A DNA stretch of 19,634 nt from Chromera velia (taxonomy: Eukaryota; Sar; Chromeraceae), in contig JAHBMJ010001712.1 in assembly GCA_018398765.1 (NCBI GenBank), forward strand, positions 7,501 to 27,134, read 5' to 3'. Each line of letters starts with the position of its first letter. Positions within the stretch are counted from its first letter, which is position 1. Of the stretch, positions 8,601 through 17,869 are shown piece after piece. Under the pieces are notes generated by a model. That model made no database searches and was not told the origin of the DNA. It saw only the letters and a list, made by a program, of their open reading frames with translations. A program made the translations under genes and the position numbers.

Positions 8601-9319
8601 TGAAAAATTTCTACTCTTTTTAATATTTTCTCTTTTGATCATTTATGTTCCTAGCCTAATTTTTTTTTTTCAATTTTTCTTCATGCAACATGTATGGATA
8701 GGTCTCGATGTATATAAGATTACAAGATTGTACAAACAGAGATGTTTTAATTTTTTTATTTGTTTTATGGCTAGTTTCATGGTCTTTTCAGAGTTGTAAA
8801 TAGTCGTAAAGAGAGTTTGTTCTTTCATGGCGGCTGTGAGTTGTCCATTGAATCGACTGCTTCAGAGCTTCTAGTTTTTACTTAGGTTTTTACATAAATG
8901 ATGAAGTGATCTTTAAACTTTAATCTCTCTATAGCTATTATCATCTTAATCTTGAATGTTTTTGAAACATGCGGGCTTAATTAAAATGTGGCTGCCCTAG
9001 TCGCAAGATTTTATAAAATAGGATCTTTTAGTGCGCAATTCATGACCCAGTTCATGACAAAACTTCACGGTATTTCAGGGTGCCCATCAATGCTACTGGC
9101 AGTAGCCTGGGTACTTGTCGTATAGCTACAAAAACTTTATAATTTAAACTATCATCTAAGCTAGCTAATTTGGTTTCATTTATTTAATCAACCAGATATT
9201 TAATTTTGTTTTTTTTTGCTGCATGAAAATTTGACATACCTAAACTTTTCTCGTTCCTGTTTTTTTTCCCACTTTTTTTTCCCTTATGTCTTTTACAGTC
9301 ACGCCACAGCGTGGGGGCG
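8601..9319. other. AT-rich stretch downstream of the minus-strand gene, no gene recognised
   Basis: Poly-T and poly-A tracts dominate. On the minus strand this is the 3' side of the gene ending at 9320, so it should contain that gene's 3' UTR and poly(A) site. The minus strand just after the stop reads gactgtaaaagacataaggg and then purine-rich sequence. No unambiguous AATAAA lies within the first 60 bases. Confidence 0.4.
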
Positions 9320-9497
9320 TCACCCCATATCAAACCTCTCGTAGGGGACAACCCAGTTAGATGTGGGAGTGGCATCGAGGGGCTTCACGACGTCCCTCCC
9401 GAAGTGGACCTTTGCCTCTGGGTGCAGGTCGGGGAGCATGGCGGCGCGGGGAAAGCAGTTCAGCAGGCGTCGGGCGAGACTCAAGCGAAGCGAAGCT
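9320..9497 (-). CDS. Terminal coding exon of the multi-pass protein gene
   Basis: A strong 3' splice site (tctttgtctctgttcctgtttgcag) precedes base 9497, and the exon runs to TGA at 9320-9322. It starts in phase 2, matching the phase in which the previous exon ends at 9949 (AG|A = Arg). The translation is well mixed: L-R-L-S-L-A-R-R-L-L, L-P-D-L-H-P-E-A-K-V-H-F, S-N-W-V-V-P-Y-E-R-F-D-M-G-stop. The tail is polar, so the C-terminus is probably cytoplasmic or lumenal rather than membrane-buried. No motif recognised. Confidence 0.6.
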
Positions 9498-9860
9498 CTG
9501 CAAACAGGAACAGAGACAAAGAGATACCTCGAGAGTCGTCCTCCTCTTTCCATGTGGCCCTCTTCCACTTGTTCTCCCTTTCTGATGCACTCTGTTACAG
9601 ACTAAAAGAAGTCCTGCATGCATGGGCTGTTTGACTCATCGTCAGGAGGACAGCGGAGAAGTCAAGGACCACACTCAGTCAAGCAACCCTCATTCTAACA
9701 AGCTCAGAACCACACACTCTAGGGAAACCGACGATGAGTGACAAAAAATAACTCCAGGAGAGCCCAACCTTGTTCTCGCTTCCAATTTCATTATCTAGAC
9801 ATCTCGCGAGCATTCTATGCTTCCGAGTGGCTCTATTGGAAGAAGACCAACATACGTTGG

Positions 9861-9930
9861 CTCTTTCTCTCTCTCTCTGTGTGTGTATGTGTGTGTGTGT
9901 GTGTGCGTGTGTGTGTGTGTGTGTGTGTGG
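9861..9930. repeat. Intronic (CT)n(GT)n microsatellite
   Basis: Uninterrupted CT then GT runs, with single ta and gc interruptions. They lie inside the predicted intron between exons 9949-11010 and 9320-9497, close to the 5' splice site gtctgt at 9948. Confidence 0.95.
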
Positions 9931-9948
9931 TATGAATTTCAGACAGAC

Positions 9949-11010
9949 CTGAGGAGCACCGCCCGGCAGAGTGCTTGCAGGCCCCCGAAAAGAATCTCCA
10001 GCAAGAAAAAGATCAAAATGCACACCGAGTGCTCGGCGAGAACCACAGCCGGCCGTCTCTTACAGAGCCGAATTGAGTTTTCTTCTTTTTCCCCACCCCC
10101 CTCCTCCCCCCCCGACTCCCCTGAGCCATCAGGGTCCGACCGCCACTCTGCCGTTGCGACGACAAGGAGACAGAGGTAGGCGAGTGACATCACTGCAAAA
10201 AGGCCGAGCAAAAGTCTCTGGCAGAGAATTTCCATTCGACGTCTGGAGACGAACCGAAGTGCACAGGGGGCGCGCAACAGCCTCACAGGCTCTGCCTTCA
10301 TGCCCATTGCGGGCCCAAAATTATAGTACAGGAGTCTCCCCTTGGAGGTAGAGGAGTGAACATCTGCCATGTTGCTCTCTGTGTGCCCCAGGAAACTGCA
10401 CCTCCTTCTTCCTCCAATTCCTGTGTGGAGAAGGAAGGTAGTCCGTCTCTTCTTTAAAGTACGTTCAGCCATCTTTGCAGAGACAGGGGAAATATCCCGG
10501 TCTTTCCTTGCGGCTTCCTTGTCTTTCGCCTCCCTCCCGTCGACACCTTGATAGTCTTGACCTTCATCTGAATGATCATGCGATTCAACGTCCAACTCAG
10601 AGTCAGAGGCAAACTCCGGATCGGCACAGACGCCCCAGAAAAGGTTTTCTTCGTTCCACACACGGGCGCAGAAAGGCCTGATAAAGAATCCCACGACAAG
10701 GAGCAAACCAGAAAATGAAATCCAAATCTTCAGTCCGGCTGCGGGCACAAAGGAGAGCAAGTCCATGCTTGAAGGCAGATGGAATTGACTCGGGGCTGTT
10801 GACATGGTCACGGGCGTGGCGGGTTGGTGAAACTCGTCTGTCTCTCCCACCAGCACTGTCAACGCATTCAGAAGAAAACAGACGCACAGAGTGCTGACGC
10901 CTCTGAGAGCCCAGAGCGACGTGTCCGTCAAGGGGGAAACGTCCGTCAGCAGCCAGACATGAGGAAGCTGGAAGAGCCGGAGAACGACGTGACACACGTC
11001 CAGACTTTTT
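9949..11010 (-). CDS. Multi-helix membrane exon
   Basis: 353 codons are open after the splice acceptor gatgtatgcag. The exon starts in phase 2 and ends AG|gtctgt in phase 2. Hydrophobic helices lie at exon residues about 31-55 (W-A-L-R-G-V-S-T-L-C-V-C-F-L-L), 86-110 (F-S-G-L-L-L-V-V-G-F-F-I), 264-287 (F-A-V-M-S-L-A-Y-L-C-L-L-V-V) and 323-345 (C-I-L-I-F-F-L-L-E-I-L). An acidic then basic loop (about 130-190) separates helices 2 and 3, so an integral membrane protein is likely. The part 190-260 is less certain: ccttccttctccacacag looks like another 3' splice site, so an extra intron may be hidden. Residues 224-246 recall a glutathione S-transferase N-terminus. Hydrophobic translation near pyrimidine tracts can be an intron artefact. 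No channel or transporter family is recognised. Confidence 0.5.
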
Positions 11011-11110
11011 CTGCATACATCGATCGAACCAAGGTGAGCACACACAATGTGGATGGGCAAATGAAAGAGAGAGACACTTGGACCACGCATAGAGAGTTCA
11101 AACGCAAAAC

Positions 11111-11259
11111 TGTGCATTGTGAGAGTCGTCAGTAGAATTTGGTTCCTGTAAACGTATGTGGCTTTGAATTTCATTGATTGTGGCCAAAAGAGACCAACGG
11201 ATCATGTCAGACGTGATACCAAGGGCTGCGGTCACTCTGTCTTTCCTAGCTGCGGACAT
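11111..11259 (-). CDS. Exon starting M-S-A-A-R-K-D, possible alternative start
   Basis: The frame reads M-S-A-A-R-K-D-R-V-T-A-A-L-G-I-T-S-D-M-I and on through R-W-S-L-L-A-T-I-N-E-I-Q with a possible N-glycosylation triplet N-S-T. It follows tctttcacag, so it can be an internal exon entered in phase 0 from the exon ending at 11406. Its ATG (11257-11259, cacagATGt) could also be a start codon for a separate downstream gene. The 3' end at CA|gttttg (phase 2) is forced by the next exon and has a weak donor. Confidence 0.4.
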
Positions 11260-11405
11260 CTGTGAAAGACATCGTTTACCGTTTTTCTTCTGGAGTCTCT
11301 AGCAGACGACGGAAGATGTTTCCTTTTGGTGAGCCCTAGTCGTTTCTTCCTTTGAGGTGAATGCATTTTCTCTGCGTCTGCCGTCTGATTTCCAGATTGA
11401 CTCAC

Positions 11406-11466
11406 CACACATACAGAATGGACTGACAGAATCAACAAGCCCAGGTTCCACAGAACCCAACGAGCC
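11406..11466 (-). CDS. Small hydrophobic exon with consensus splice sites
   Basis: It is flanked by atccatccatgcag and by the donor gtgagt. In the frame fitting its neighbours (phase 2 in, phase 0 out) it gives A-R-W-V-L-W-N-L-G-L-L-I-L-S-V, which would be a membrane helix. Another frame (G-S-L-G-S-V-E-P-G-L-V-D) is also open and would run to a stop at 11299, so the gene could alternatively end there. Confidence 0.4.
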
Positions 11467-11603
11467 CTGCATGGATGGATGTGTGCACACATTGAGATGT
11501 CATGCGCACGGCTCACTCTGAGATGCCCCCATTCAAAAGCTGTCACAAAACACTCCAGCGATGGTCTGCAATGATATAGGTTTCCTTTGCACTCAACATA
11601 CAT

Positions 11604-11606
<3 letters not shown>

Positions 11607-11660
<54 letters not shown>

Positions 11661-11661
11661 A
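11607..11661. repeat. Intronic (CA)n(GA)n microsatellite
   Basis: An uninterrupted CA run joins a GA run, and lies within the predicted intron 11467-11760. Read on the minus strand it would code for poly Ser-Leu and Cys-Val, which is why one long frame seems to run across this intron. Confidence 0.95.
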
Positions 11662-11760
11662 GGAGGAACGACGGAAAGAAGAAGGAAAGAGGGGAAAAAG
11701 GGAGAGCGACAGAGCGACAAATAGCCACAGAGAGAAAGAAACGAAATCTCGACTGCTGAC

Positions 11761-13569
11761 CTCAGAGGGAGCACACCAGGCCGTGAATATCCCTGAGGAG
11801 CAACGATTGCCATCTTCGGCCTCCTGCTTTGGGTCCTCTTCTGATCGTCTTCTTCTGCTACCTCCTGTACCGTTTTTGAAATTTCTTCCCTCTGTTTCTT
11901 AATGAATTTCAACAGGTGACGCTCCTTCCTCTCTTCACTCGTCTTTTCTTTACGCAGACGCTTTTCTGCCCCCCCCTTTGCGTGCCGAGAACCTCTGGGA
12001 GAAGGTGGTGTGGTTTTGCTGGTAGCTGCGTGAGGTGATGCTGCGGGGGAGGCTGCAGAGGGAGAGGGGGGCTCGGAAGGGAAGAAACGGGATTCGGAAA
12101 AGACCTTTCTCCAAGGGGATTTGGAAAGAGACTTGACGAGGGGACTCCGATGGTCTGTCTCTGATTCCTCAGATTCCTCTTCCTCCTCCACTTCTTCTGC
12201 TTTTCCATTCGAAAGGGAAGACTTGGATCGCCCTACTCTCTCCTCTACAGTCACCGGCCTGTCTGATAATTCTCTTCTCACTCCTTCGCGTTCTGTTTCT
12301 TCTTCCTCGTCTCTTTCTGCTTCCCCTGGTGTGCTTTCCTTAGGAACGACATCGTCGTCGTCGTCGTCTTCTTCCACTTTGTGTGAGAGAAATTGACTCA
12401 AGTGCTGCAGGTTCTCCATCACATTCTTCCACTCTTCAGAGGGACTCGAGGGACTCTGAGCAGTCTCCGTTTCGTTCTCTGCTTTAGGAGTCTCTCTGGT
12501 GACGGCAGAAGGCGAAAAGGTCTGAATGACGGAGTTTCTCAGTGCCCTCAATCCGGAAAGGAGGGCCCCGGAAGGCAGTTGTTCGCGCCACCGTGGAGGC
12601 CGGGGGGGAGGTTCACCCTGAGATGAGGCGGGAGAAGTGATTGACTCCTTGTGTCTTTCTACCATCCCTAGGGGCTGGAAGGAACGAGGGTCTCTGGCTG
12701 AGGGAGAAAGGGGTTGTAGTTCATCATTCTGTTCTGATTCGCTTGAAGAAATGAAGGAAGAGGGGGAGGGCGATTCCTGAGGGGAGTCTTGTTCCTGTTG
12801 GACTTCTGCCTTGCTAATTCCGTCTGTGAGGTTAATGGATTCTACCACGGTTTCTGCTAAAGTTTCTGTGCGGACGGTTTGAAATGTGCGTGTGGAAGTG
12901 AAGCGGTCCGTCTGTCCATCTGTGGACCCCCTTCCGACCCCGGTCTCCCATGGGAGAACATAACTCTTCCTTCCCTCCTCCCTGTCCCAGTTTGTGCTTT
13001 TGAACTTTAACCCCATCTCGTGCTTTCTTCCTACAAGCTCTGCGTCCAAGTGACGCCACATCAGTCTCTGCCTACCCTCACCGCCCTCGAGATACCCCCT
13101 CACGTCAGCTGACGACGTCAAAAGATTCGCTTCCCGGAGACGGGAGAGATGACGCGAGTCTATAAATGCAAGCGTTTGCTCACGAAGAGACAAACGACGA
13201 CAACAGGAAAAGAAAACGTCAAAGAAGCCGGCTGCCCTCTCGCGCTTCCGTTTGGAGCGGGCGCTCATGATTCCCACTTTCCCCTTTTCTTTTTGTTTTC
13301 CTCGTCCGCTTTCCATGCAGGCACGCGCCGCCAAAAAAGCGACGAGACGGCGAGGGGAGAAGAAAGTTGCCAGACGTCTCCTGTGCCGCTCTGAGTTGAA
13401 TACTTCCTGGGTGATCTGTTCTTTCAAAGAGGCCAGGACCGAAGAAAACCTGACTCCCTTCCCTTCTCCCTTTATTGCTTTCTCTCGCTTGCTTAAAAGC
13501 AGAAGAGCGTCTGTGCTAGATTGGAGACACTTGAAAGAAGGACTGAGATCTCTCTCTGCATTGGTGGCA
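11761..13569 (-). CDS. Large exon: acidic, Ser/Pro-rich, coiled-coil-prone region
   Basis: 602 codons are open after a textbook 3' splice site (tcctttttctctttccttgttgcag) and end before gtcagc (phase 2 in, phase 2 out). The first 200 residues are basic and mixed. The centre is Ser/Pro/Glu-rich with an unbroken six-Asp tract and E-E-E-E runs. The last 120 residues are a charged helix (R-L-R-K-E-K-T-S-E-E-R-K-E-R, then F-I-K-K-Q-R-E-E-I-S-K-T-V-Q-E-V), likely coiled coil. This is typical of a disordered cytoplasmic region with many possible phosphorylation sites (S-P, T-P). The frame extends upstream to an ATG at 13688 with a signal-peptide-like stretch, but those residues are the translated pyrimidine tract of the intron and should be left out. 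Unrecognised orphan protein. Hidden introns are possible, though length and composition support coding. Confidence 0.65.
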
Positions 13570-13625
13570 CTGCAACAAGGAAAGAGAAAAAGGAGGATGA
13601 GAAATCTTAACCGAAAGCAAGGAAC

Positions 13626-13905
13626 GGTGAGGGCGTACCGAGCTCTGAAGCAACAACGCAACTCGTGAGAATCATATGTGAATGTCAAGACACAACAAAG
13701 TCAAAACATGCGCACAAGAACAAAAAGACCTATCAAGTGTGACCCGAAGTGGAATGCTTGAAAGAAAAATTCGCATGGCATGTACCCAATCCTTCGCAGG
13801 ACACCCAAACGATCAAGTGCAGGGACCACATTTCAGGCCAGACAAAGACTTACAAAAGAAGAAGACGAACACAACGATCCGCAGAAAACATGCATGATCA
13901 ACTGA
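13626..13905 (-). CDS. Three tentative small exons joining the upstream and downstream gene halves
   Basis: Candidate exons are 13854-13905 (after cttgtttctctag, before gtaagt, phase 0 to 1, reading S-V-D-H-A-C-F-L-R-I-V-V-F), 13730-13756 (after tttttctttcaag, before gtcttt, phase 1 to 1) and 13626-13644 (after gttgcttcag, before gttcct, phase 1 to 2). Together they carry the phase from the exon 14020-14061 to the exon 11761-13569. The first has excellent splice sites; the other two are short and weak. If they are wrong, the upstream gene stops at 13906 and the downstream gene starts elsewhere. Confidence 0.3.
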
Positions 13906-14061
13906 CTAGAGAAACAAGAGGCCGAGGCCCCCGAATATGGCGAGAATGAGAATCCACAACCAAAGCACAGCCACGAGACCCGGCAGCTCGTCGGTCGCTT
14001 TCTCCCCCCTCGCACTCACGGCCTCCCCCTTTGTTGGAGACAGACTTGGAGGGGGCACGTA
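13906..14061 (-). CDS. Last exon of the EGF protein, or a shorter exon plus a 114-nt intron
   Basis: After ttatgattgcag the frame gives Y-V-P-P-P-S-L-S-P-T-K-G-E-A (14020-14061), in phase with the exon ending at 14397. It can continue through a strongly hydrophobic stretch (L-V-A-V-L-W-L-W-I-L-I-L-A-I-F) to TAG at 13906-13908, giving a tail-anchor-like C-terminus. However, bases 14019 to 13906 also form a well-built intron: donor gtgagt, pyrimidine-rich end ctcttgtttctctag. The A-G of the stop codon would be the splice acceptor. Pyrimidine tracts translate to Leu/Phe/Ile, so the helix may be an artefact. The first 14 codons are the solid part. Confidence 0.55.
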   Translation of the reverse strand, partial: YVPPPSLSPTKGEAVSARGEKATDELPGLVAVLWLWILILAIFGGLGLLFL

Positions 14062-14396
14062 CTGCAATCATAAGCACAAATAAAATTGAGAAGATTGAAT
14101 CACTCAATCTCGATCAGTGAAAGAGTTTTGCGTGAATGACAGACGTCAGATGGAGGGAGATCTTTTGGGCATTCCATCTTTCTTGCATGCATTCAGGCTG
14201 GATTTCGGTCCCATCCCTCGCTTTCTATTTGTCTCTACCTATTTCTGCAAGTGCCCAGAGTTCCAATTGACACCAACTTTTGATTTCCCACCGTCTTGAC
14301 CGAATAAGACCGTCCCCCCTGCCGCTGTGTACCGCAAGTTCTCTTGTCTTCTGTAGACTCTCAGAGCATAGCTCCACTTCACAACAGTACACTCAC

Positions 14397-14482
14397 CCTC
14401 TGCACGGCCGCCAGAGTCGTCTCGAGGGACCGCAGTGCACACGCACACCACCATTCTCCGCCAGACAAAAAGAAACGGCAAC
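14397..14482 (-). CDS. Cytoplasmic exon of the EGF membrane protein
   Basis: It is flanked by tctctgtcttcctgcag and donor gtgagt, and runs from phase 1 to phase 0. The 28 complete codons read C-R-F-F-L-S-G-G-E-W-W-C-A-C-A-L-R-S-L and on to A-A-V-Q-R. It follows the transmembrane exon. Cys and Trp are frequent but no motif is recognised. Confidence 0.55.
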
Positions 14483-14673
14483 CTGCAGGAAGACAGAGAG
14501 CATTCGAACAATGATCTGGAAGGCGTTCGTGCCAATTTGAGGTGTATGAACATCCGAATGAACCAGCAAAACTGAGGAAAAGTGATTCGATGACAGTCCC
14601 GAAAGAAAAGGTGGGAAGATGACGCAATGTTTTCAAACAAACCTCTGGATCATGCATGAAGTGACTGACTGAC

Positions 14674-14879
14674 CTGCATTTGTCCAGACCTCTTGCTGCA
14701 GACAAAGACAGGCACGCAAGCGGATTCCATAGCAGATTTGCATGGGCAGCGAAACCCCGATCCCAACTATAAGGATGAGGAACCAAATCGCGTCCACAGA
14801 CAGATCGAACCTCTTGGTCTTTTCGATTTCAGTTGAGAAGTTGTTATCTTGCGCAGAATTGAATCCAATCTCCATCACT
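14674..14879 (-). CDS. Transmembrane exon of the EGF protein
   Basis: It is entered after catccttttcag in phase 2 and leaves at AATGCAG|gtcagt in phase 1. It encodes about 68 residues. An N-F-S glycosylation triplet (13-15) and a charged stretch are followed by a clear transmembrane helix (29-51, A-I-W-F-L-I-L-I-V-G-I-G-V-S-L), then I-R-L-R-A-C-L-C-L. The helix is in mid-exon, away from the splice acceptor, so it is not an intron artefact. The positive residues after the helix put the C-terminal side in the cytoplasm, with the EGF modules outside. Confidence 0.7.
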
Positions 14880-15016
14880 CTGAAAAGGATGACGACACAT
14901 TGGCAGTCAGAGAGGTGCACTGACGGACATAGATACAGCCTATCCGACGACTTGAGAGACAGACAGCCCTTATAAACAATCCATAATGCGCATTCTAGCT
15001 CTAAGATTCTGCCAAC

Positions 15017-15212
15017 CGACGGACCTGCACGTCCAGTTGTGCGCACTCCAGAATCCACTCTCCCTCCCTCAACCCTAGTCTGTACTCCTCCCACTTCTCC
15101 TCAAGAGATTTTCTCAACGCAAGCACTGCACTCATGTCTGGCCCCTTCACTCTAATGTTCAGTGTTCCTGCCGTGTCCTCCTTTTCCTCCTGGGGGATCC
15201 GAATCTCCTCAA
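15017..15212 (-). CDS. Charged juxtamembrane exon
   Basis: The acceptor tccttttgatgcag and phase-1 start fit the exon ending at 16238 (G|TT = Val). It gives E-E-I-R-I-P-Q-E-E-K-E-D-T-A-G-T-L-N-I-R-V and a helical R-K-S-L-E-E-K-W-E-E-Y-R-L-G-L with E-W-I-L-E-C-A-Q-L-D-V-Q-V. The donor CG|gttggc is weak but is the one that keeps phase with the transmembrane exon; CAG|gtccgt at 15024 looks better but breaks the frame. The frame otherwise ends in TAG at 15001. Confidence 0.55.
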
Positions 15213-16237
15213 CTGCATCAAAAGGACTTCCCGTCAGAAGGCGCCTCCCCCCCGACCTGCCTCCCTCTGCCCTTGAGGGCCCCCCCCTCCCAAACGACGA
15301 TTGGTGGATCTCAGGTACTCGGGAAGACCCCACTACTTGCCGCCTCTGTCTTGCTTGAACACGCACGAACCTGCAGGCACAGAGAGAGACAGCAACATCA
15401 ACGGCACACTCGGCCACACACACCACTCGAGGACTTTAAATTCCAGACAGAGGTTATGCCCACTTGACGACTCCTATGCTGCCTCATCACTGGCGGAGGC
15501 GAACACAGAAACAAGACACGGACAGACGCAGCCGCAGAACTAGACAGCGAGAGGGCGGGAGAGAACAAGGATGAGTGCCATAGACAGAGGACAGAGGACA
15601 GCACACCGCCTCCCTCCCTTCTTTTCCTCATTTTCTTCCCCATGCCGCTGAGATCTGTACTTGCAAAAAGAAAGTGAATCGCTCAGACAGCCAGACAGAC
15701 TGGCTGACTGACAAAGTGGTTTTTCCTCTCTTTTCAGACAGACAGCAAGACAAGCAGACGGCCGAATTAACTGACCTTGCTGCACACTCCAGAACGAACC
15801 CCCCCTCCCTCGTTCTCCCTCCCGCAAACGGATGTGGATTGTCCGTTGATGCCAACAGGGAAACACTTCTTCTCCCTTCCCCCCCATCCCCCCCTGTCTG
15901 CCCACTGTCAATCCAATCTTCGAAATGCCTCTGTGTCCTGTCCATCGCCCCAAGCAACGAGGTCCACGTTGGGGGTGCCGTCTGATCAAACCCCCCTCTC
16001 AAAGGCTCACCTGCACGCGGGGCATGACACTCTGATAAACACTCAGGCAATTCCGTCAATTATGCACAATTCAACAACTTCCCAAAAATGCCCACATACA
16101 AACTGCCAACCGCATAGAGGGAGGGACTCATGGTGCCTTCAATGCCCTCAAAGAAAAATCGGGACAAGTTGACGAGACGGTGTTGTCAAACATGAGAACA
16201 GCCTAATTCCATTGTCTCCACCCTACGTACTACTTAC

Positions 16238-16402
16238 CATAAAGTTCACTCGCGCTGTTCAGTTCCAGCACGAAGGAGATGTCCACAGTCTCAGCAGGGA
16301 AGCTGAGTGTCGCCTCATTGAAAGTGGCCACCAAGAACAGCATCTCCGCACTTTGCACCGTCACCGAGGTGCCTGTCTGGGAAAGCTCGGAGATCAAATC
16401 AC
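16238..16402 (-). CDS. Extracellular exon of unknown fold, 55 codons
   Basis: Good sites on both sides (gtttggatgcag and TATG|gtaagt), phase 1 to 1. The translation alternates strand-like segments: D-L-I-S-E-L-S-Q-T-G-T-S-V-T-V, then M-L-F-L-V-A-T-F-N-E-A-T-L-S-F, then V-D-I-S-F-V-L-E-L-N. It looks like a beta-rich extracellular domain before the membrane. No family is recognised. Confidence 0.65.
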
Positions 16403-16572
16403 CTGCATCCAAACACACAGAAGTGTATACACTCCAAAGAAAGAACTTATGAACTCATCCTCTTGTAACAAAAGCTCGTTCCCAATCGAGAGAAAAAACA
16501 AAAGAGATCGGAAGAGCCCTCACGTCTTCTTGCCTGATCTGTCCCGTCTCTCTTGCCTCCCCCATCACTCAC

Positions 16573-16621
16573 CTAAGGTCACCAAAGACGTGAGGAGTGC
16601 AAGGGCGGCTCTGTCATCTTC
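16573..16621 (-). CDS. 49-nt exon
   Basis: Bounded by atctgtttgcag and TTAG|gtgagt, phase 0 to 1. It reads E-D-D-R-A-A-L-A-L-L-T-S-L-V-T-L and joins in frame to the exons on either side (17063 upstream, 16402 downstream, G|GT = Gly). Found by splice signals and phase; too short for an ORF search. Confidence 0.6.
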
Positions 16622-16770
16622 CTGCAAACAGATGCATGCGTGAAGACGCTTGAATTCTGAGAAGGAGACTTCTGTAAGGCTTTTCCGTTTACACACTTCT
16701 CGTTTCCAGCTTTGTCGACCACCTGACAGTTCACTCAAACTCATATTATGCGCATGACTCTGGATCCACA

Positions 16771-16921
16771 GTCATTCATTCATTCACTCATTCATTCATT
16801 CATTCATTCATTCATTCGTTCATTCATTCATTGGTTCATTCATTCGTTCATTCATTCAGTCATTCATTCATCGACTGAGCTATTCACGCATTCATCCATT
16901 TATTCATTCTTTCATTCGTGC
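16771..16921. repeat. (TTCA)n tetranucleotide array, imperfect at its right end
   Basis: Direct reading shows many cattcatt units with gttc, actc and agtc variants, inside the predicted intron 16622-17062. The plus-strand ORF across it (16748-17017) is a Phe-Ile-His-Ser repeat and is not a gene. Confidence 0.95.
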
Positions 16922-17062
16922 GTTAGTCTCTTCATTTGTCGACTCATTTGCAGTCACGTTTTTCTTCATCGGCCTGCTCTCTTTCATTTGACCTGCTCGA
17001 TCTACGCATTTATGTGAAATTCTTCATCAAGCACGGGTTTCTGCATGGAGTCACGGACAGAC

Positions 17063-17194
17063 CGGAAAGGTCGGGTTTGCGTCCAGGTTGCTTTGAAGCA
17101 CCCCTATGAGGACTTGGATGCCTTCTGCCTGCGAGAGAGACCCGAGACACGCCTCAAACTTGGAGTCCAAAACGGCGAAGGCTTCGGCCTGGGC
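17063..17194 (-). CDS. 44-codon extracellular exon
   Basis: The acceptor ggccaattgcag and donor CCG|gtctgt bound a phase 0-0 exon with a helical translation (A-Q-A-E-A-F-A-V-L-D-S-K-F-E-A-C, then I-Q-V-L-I-G-V-L-Q-S-N-L). It is in frame with the exon at 17488-17574 and with the 49-nt exon. Confidence 0.6.
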
Positions 17195-17487
17195 CTGCAA
17201 TTGGCCGTCAGTGATGGTCACAGGCGGACGGAACGACACAGACAGAGACGAACAAGCAGAGAGGCAGGTACGTAAATAGACTAGAAGTGTGCGTCACGTG
17301 AAGTGAAAAAAGCAGGCCTCGAGGGAGCTTGACGGCACAGAAGAAAGAAAAAGAGAGGCGAGGAATCTTATGCGCTGTCTGTGCCTGAAGGAAAAAAGGG
17401 ACGGAAGTGAAAGAAAAAAAGAGACGAGGCAAAAAAGAAAACACCAAACGCGGACAGAAACAAAAACACGCGACTGCAAGGACTGAC

Positions 17488-17574
17488 TCCCGCGGCCTGA
17501 ATCCGAGCTCTCTCTGCAATATATTTGCTTTCAATTTCCGCTGCTGACGACGTTGCGTTGCAGATGTCCGACAC
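17488..17574 (-). CDS. 29-codon extracellular exon
   Basis: The acceptor tcacaacccgcag and donor GGGA|gtcagt bound a phase 0-0 exon: V-S-D-I-C-N-A-T-S-S-A-A-E-I-E-S-K-Y and I-A-E-R-A-R-I-Q. It has an N-A-T glycosylation triplet. The frame could extend upstream of the acceptor, but phase is satisfied by the 17-nt microexon. Confidence 0.6.
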
Positions 17575-17852
17575 CTGCGGGTTGTGAGTGAGCGTGACGG
17601 GATAGTCAATCAAACATGAGTTCCGATGAGCTCTCCATTTTCATTGTCGCGCACCGAGTTTTCTTTGGTGCTCGTTAGGAAAAGGGACAGATACAGACAC
17701 ATTCCAAAATTACACATCAGTAGACATGAGATCAAATGAGCAAATTGGGCCACCCCATTCCGCAGCATATACAGAGGGGCGTTCGGGTGAAAAAGAGATG
17801 GAGGAAAGAGCAAACAGACACACAGCACATTCCTGAAACAAGACTGACTGAC

Positions 17853-17869
17853 CTGAAAGAGTCCCGTCT
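17853..17869 (-). CDS. 17-nt microexon
   Basis: Between accgttcttgcag and CAG|gtcagt lies a 17-base exon reading (G)AG ACG GGA CTC TTT CAG. It enters in phase 1 from the EGF exon and leaves in phase 0 into the exon at 17574, exactly the phase change those two exons need. Without it the frame cannot be kept. Confidence 0.5.

Noticed and set aside
11521-11568. Extra exon after cctatatcattgcag (P-S-L-E-C-F-V-T-A-F-E-W)
   Set aside because: Its ends do not keep phase with the following exon; kept only as an alternative that would end the gene at 11299.
11520-11760. Coding through the Ser-Leu / Cys-Val repeat in the long minus-strand frame
   Set aside because: It is the CA/GA microsatellite inside an intron; good splice signals (gtcagc at 11760, gcag at 11467) bracket it.
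13103-13122. Palindrome cgtcagctgacg as a regulatory site
   Set aside because: It lies inside the large coding exon and such palindromes are expected by chance at this length.
13570-13688. Signal peptide at the start of the long minus-strand ORF (ATG at 13688)
   Set aside because: The hydrophobic stretch is the translated polypyrimidine tract of a strong 3' splice site ending in ttgcag at 13570.
16748-17017. Plus-strand ORF of Phe-Ile-His-Ser repeats
   Set aside because: Translation of the (TTCA)n array within an intron.
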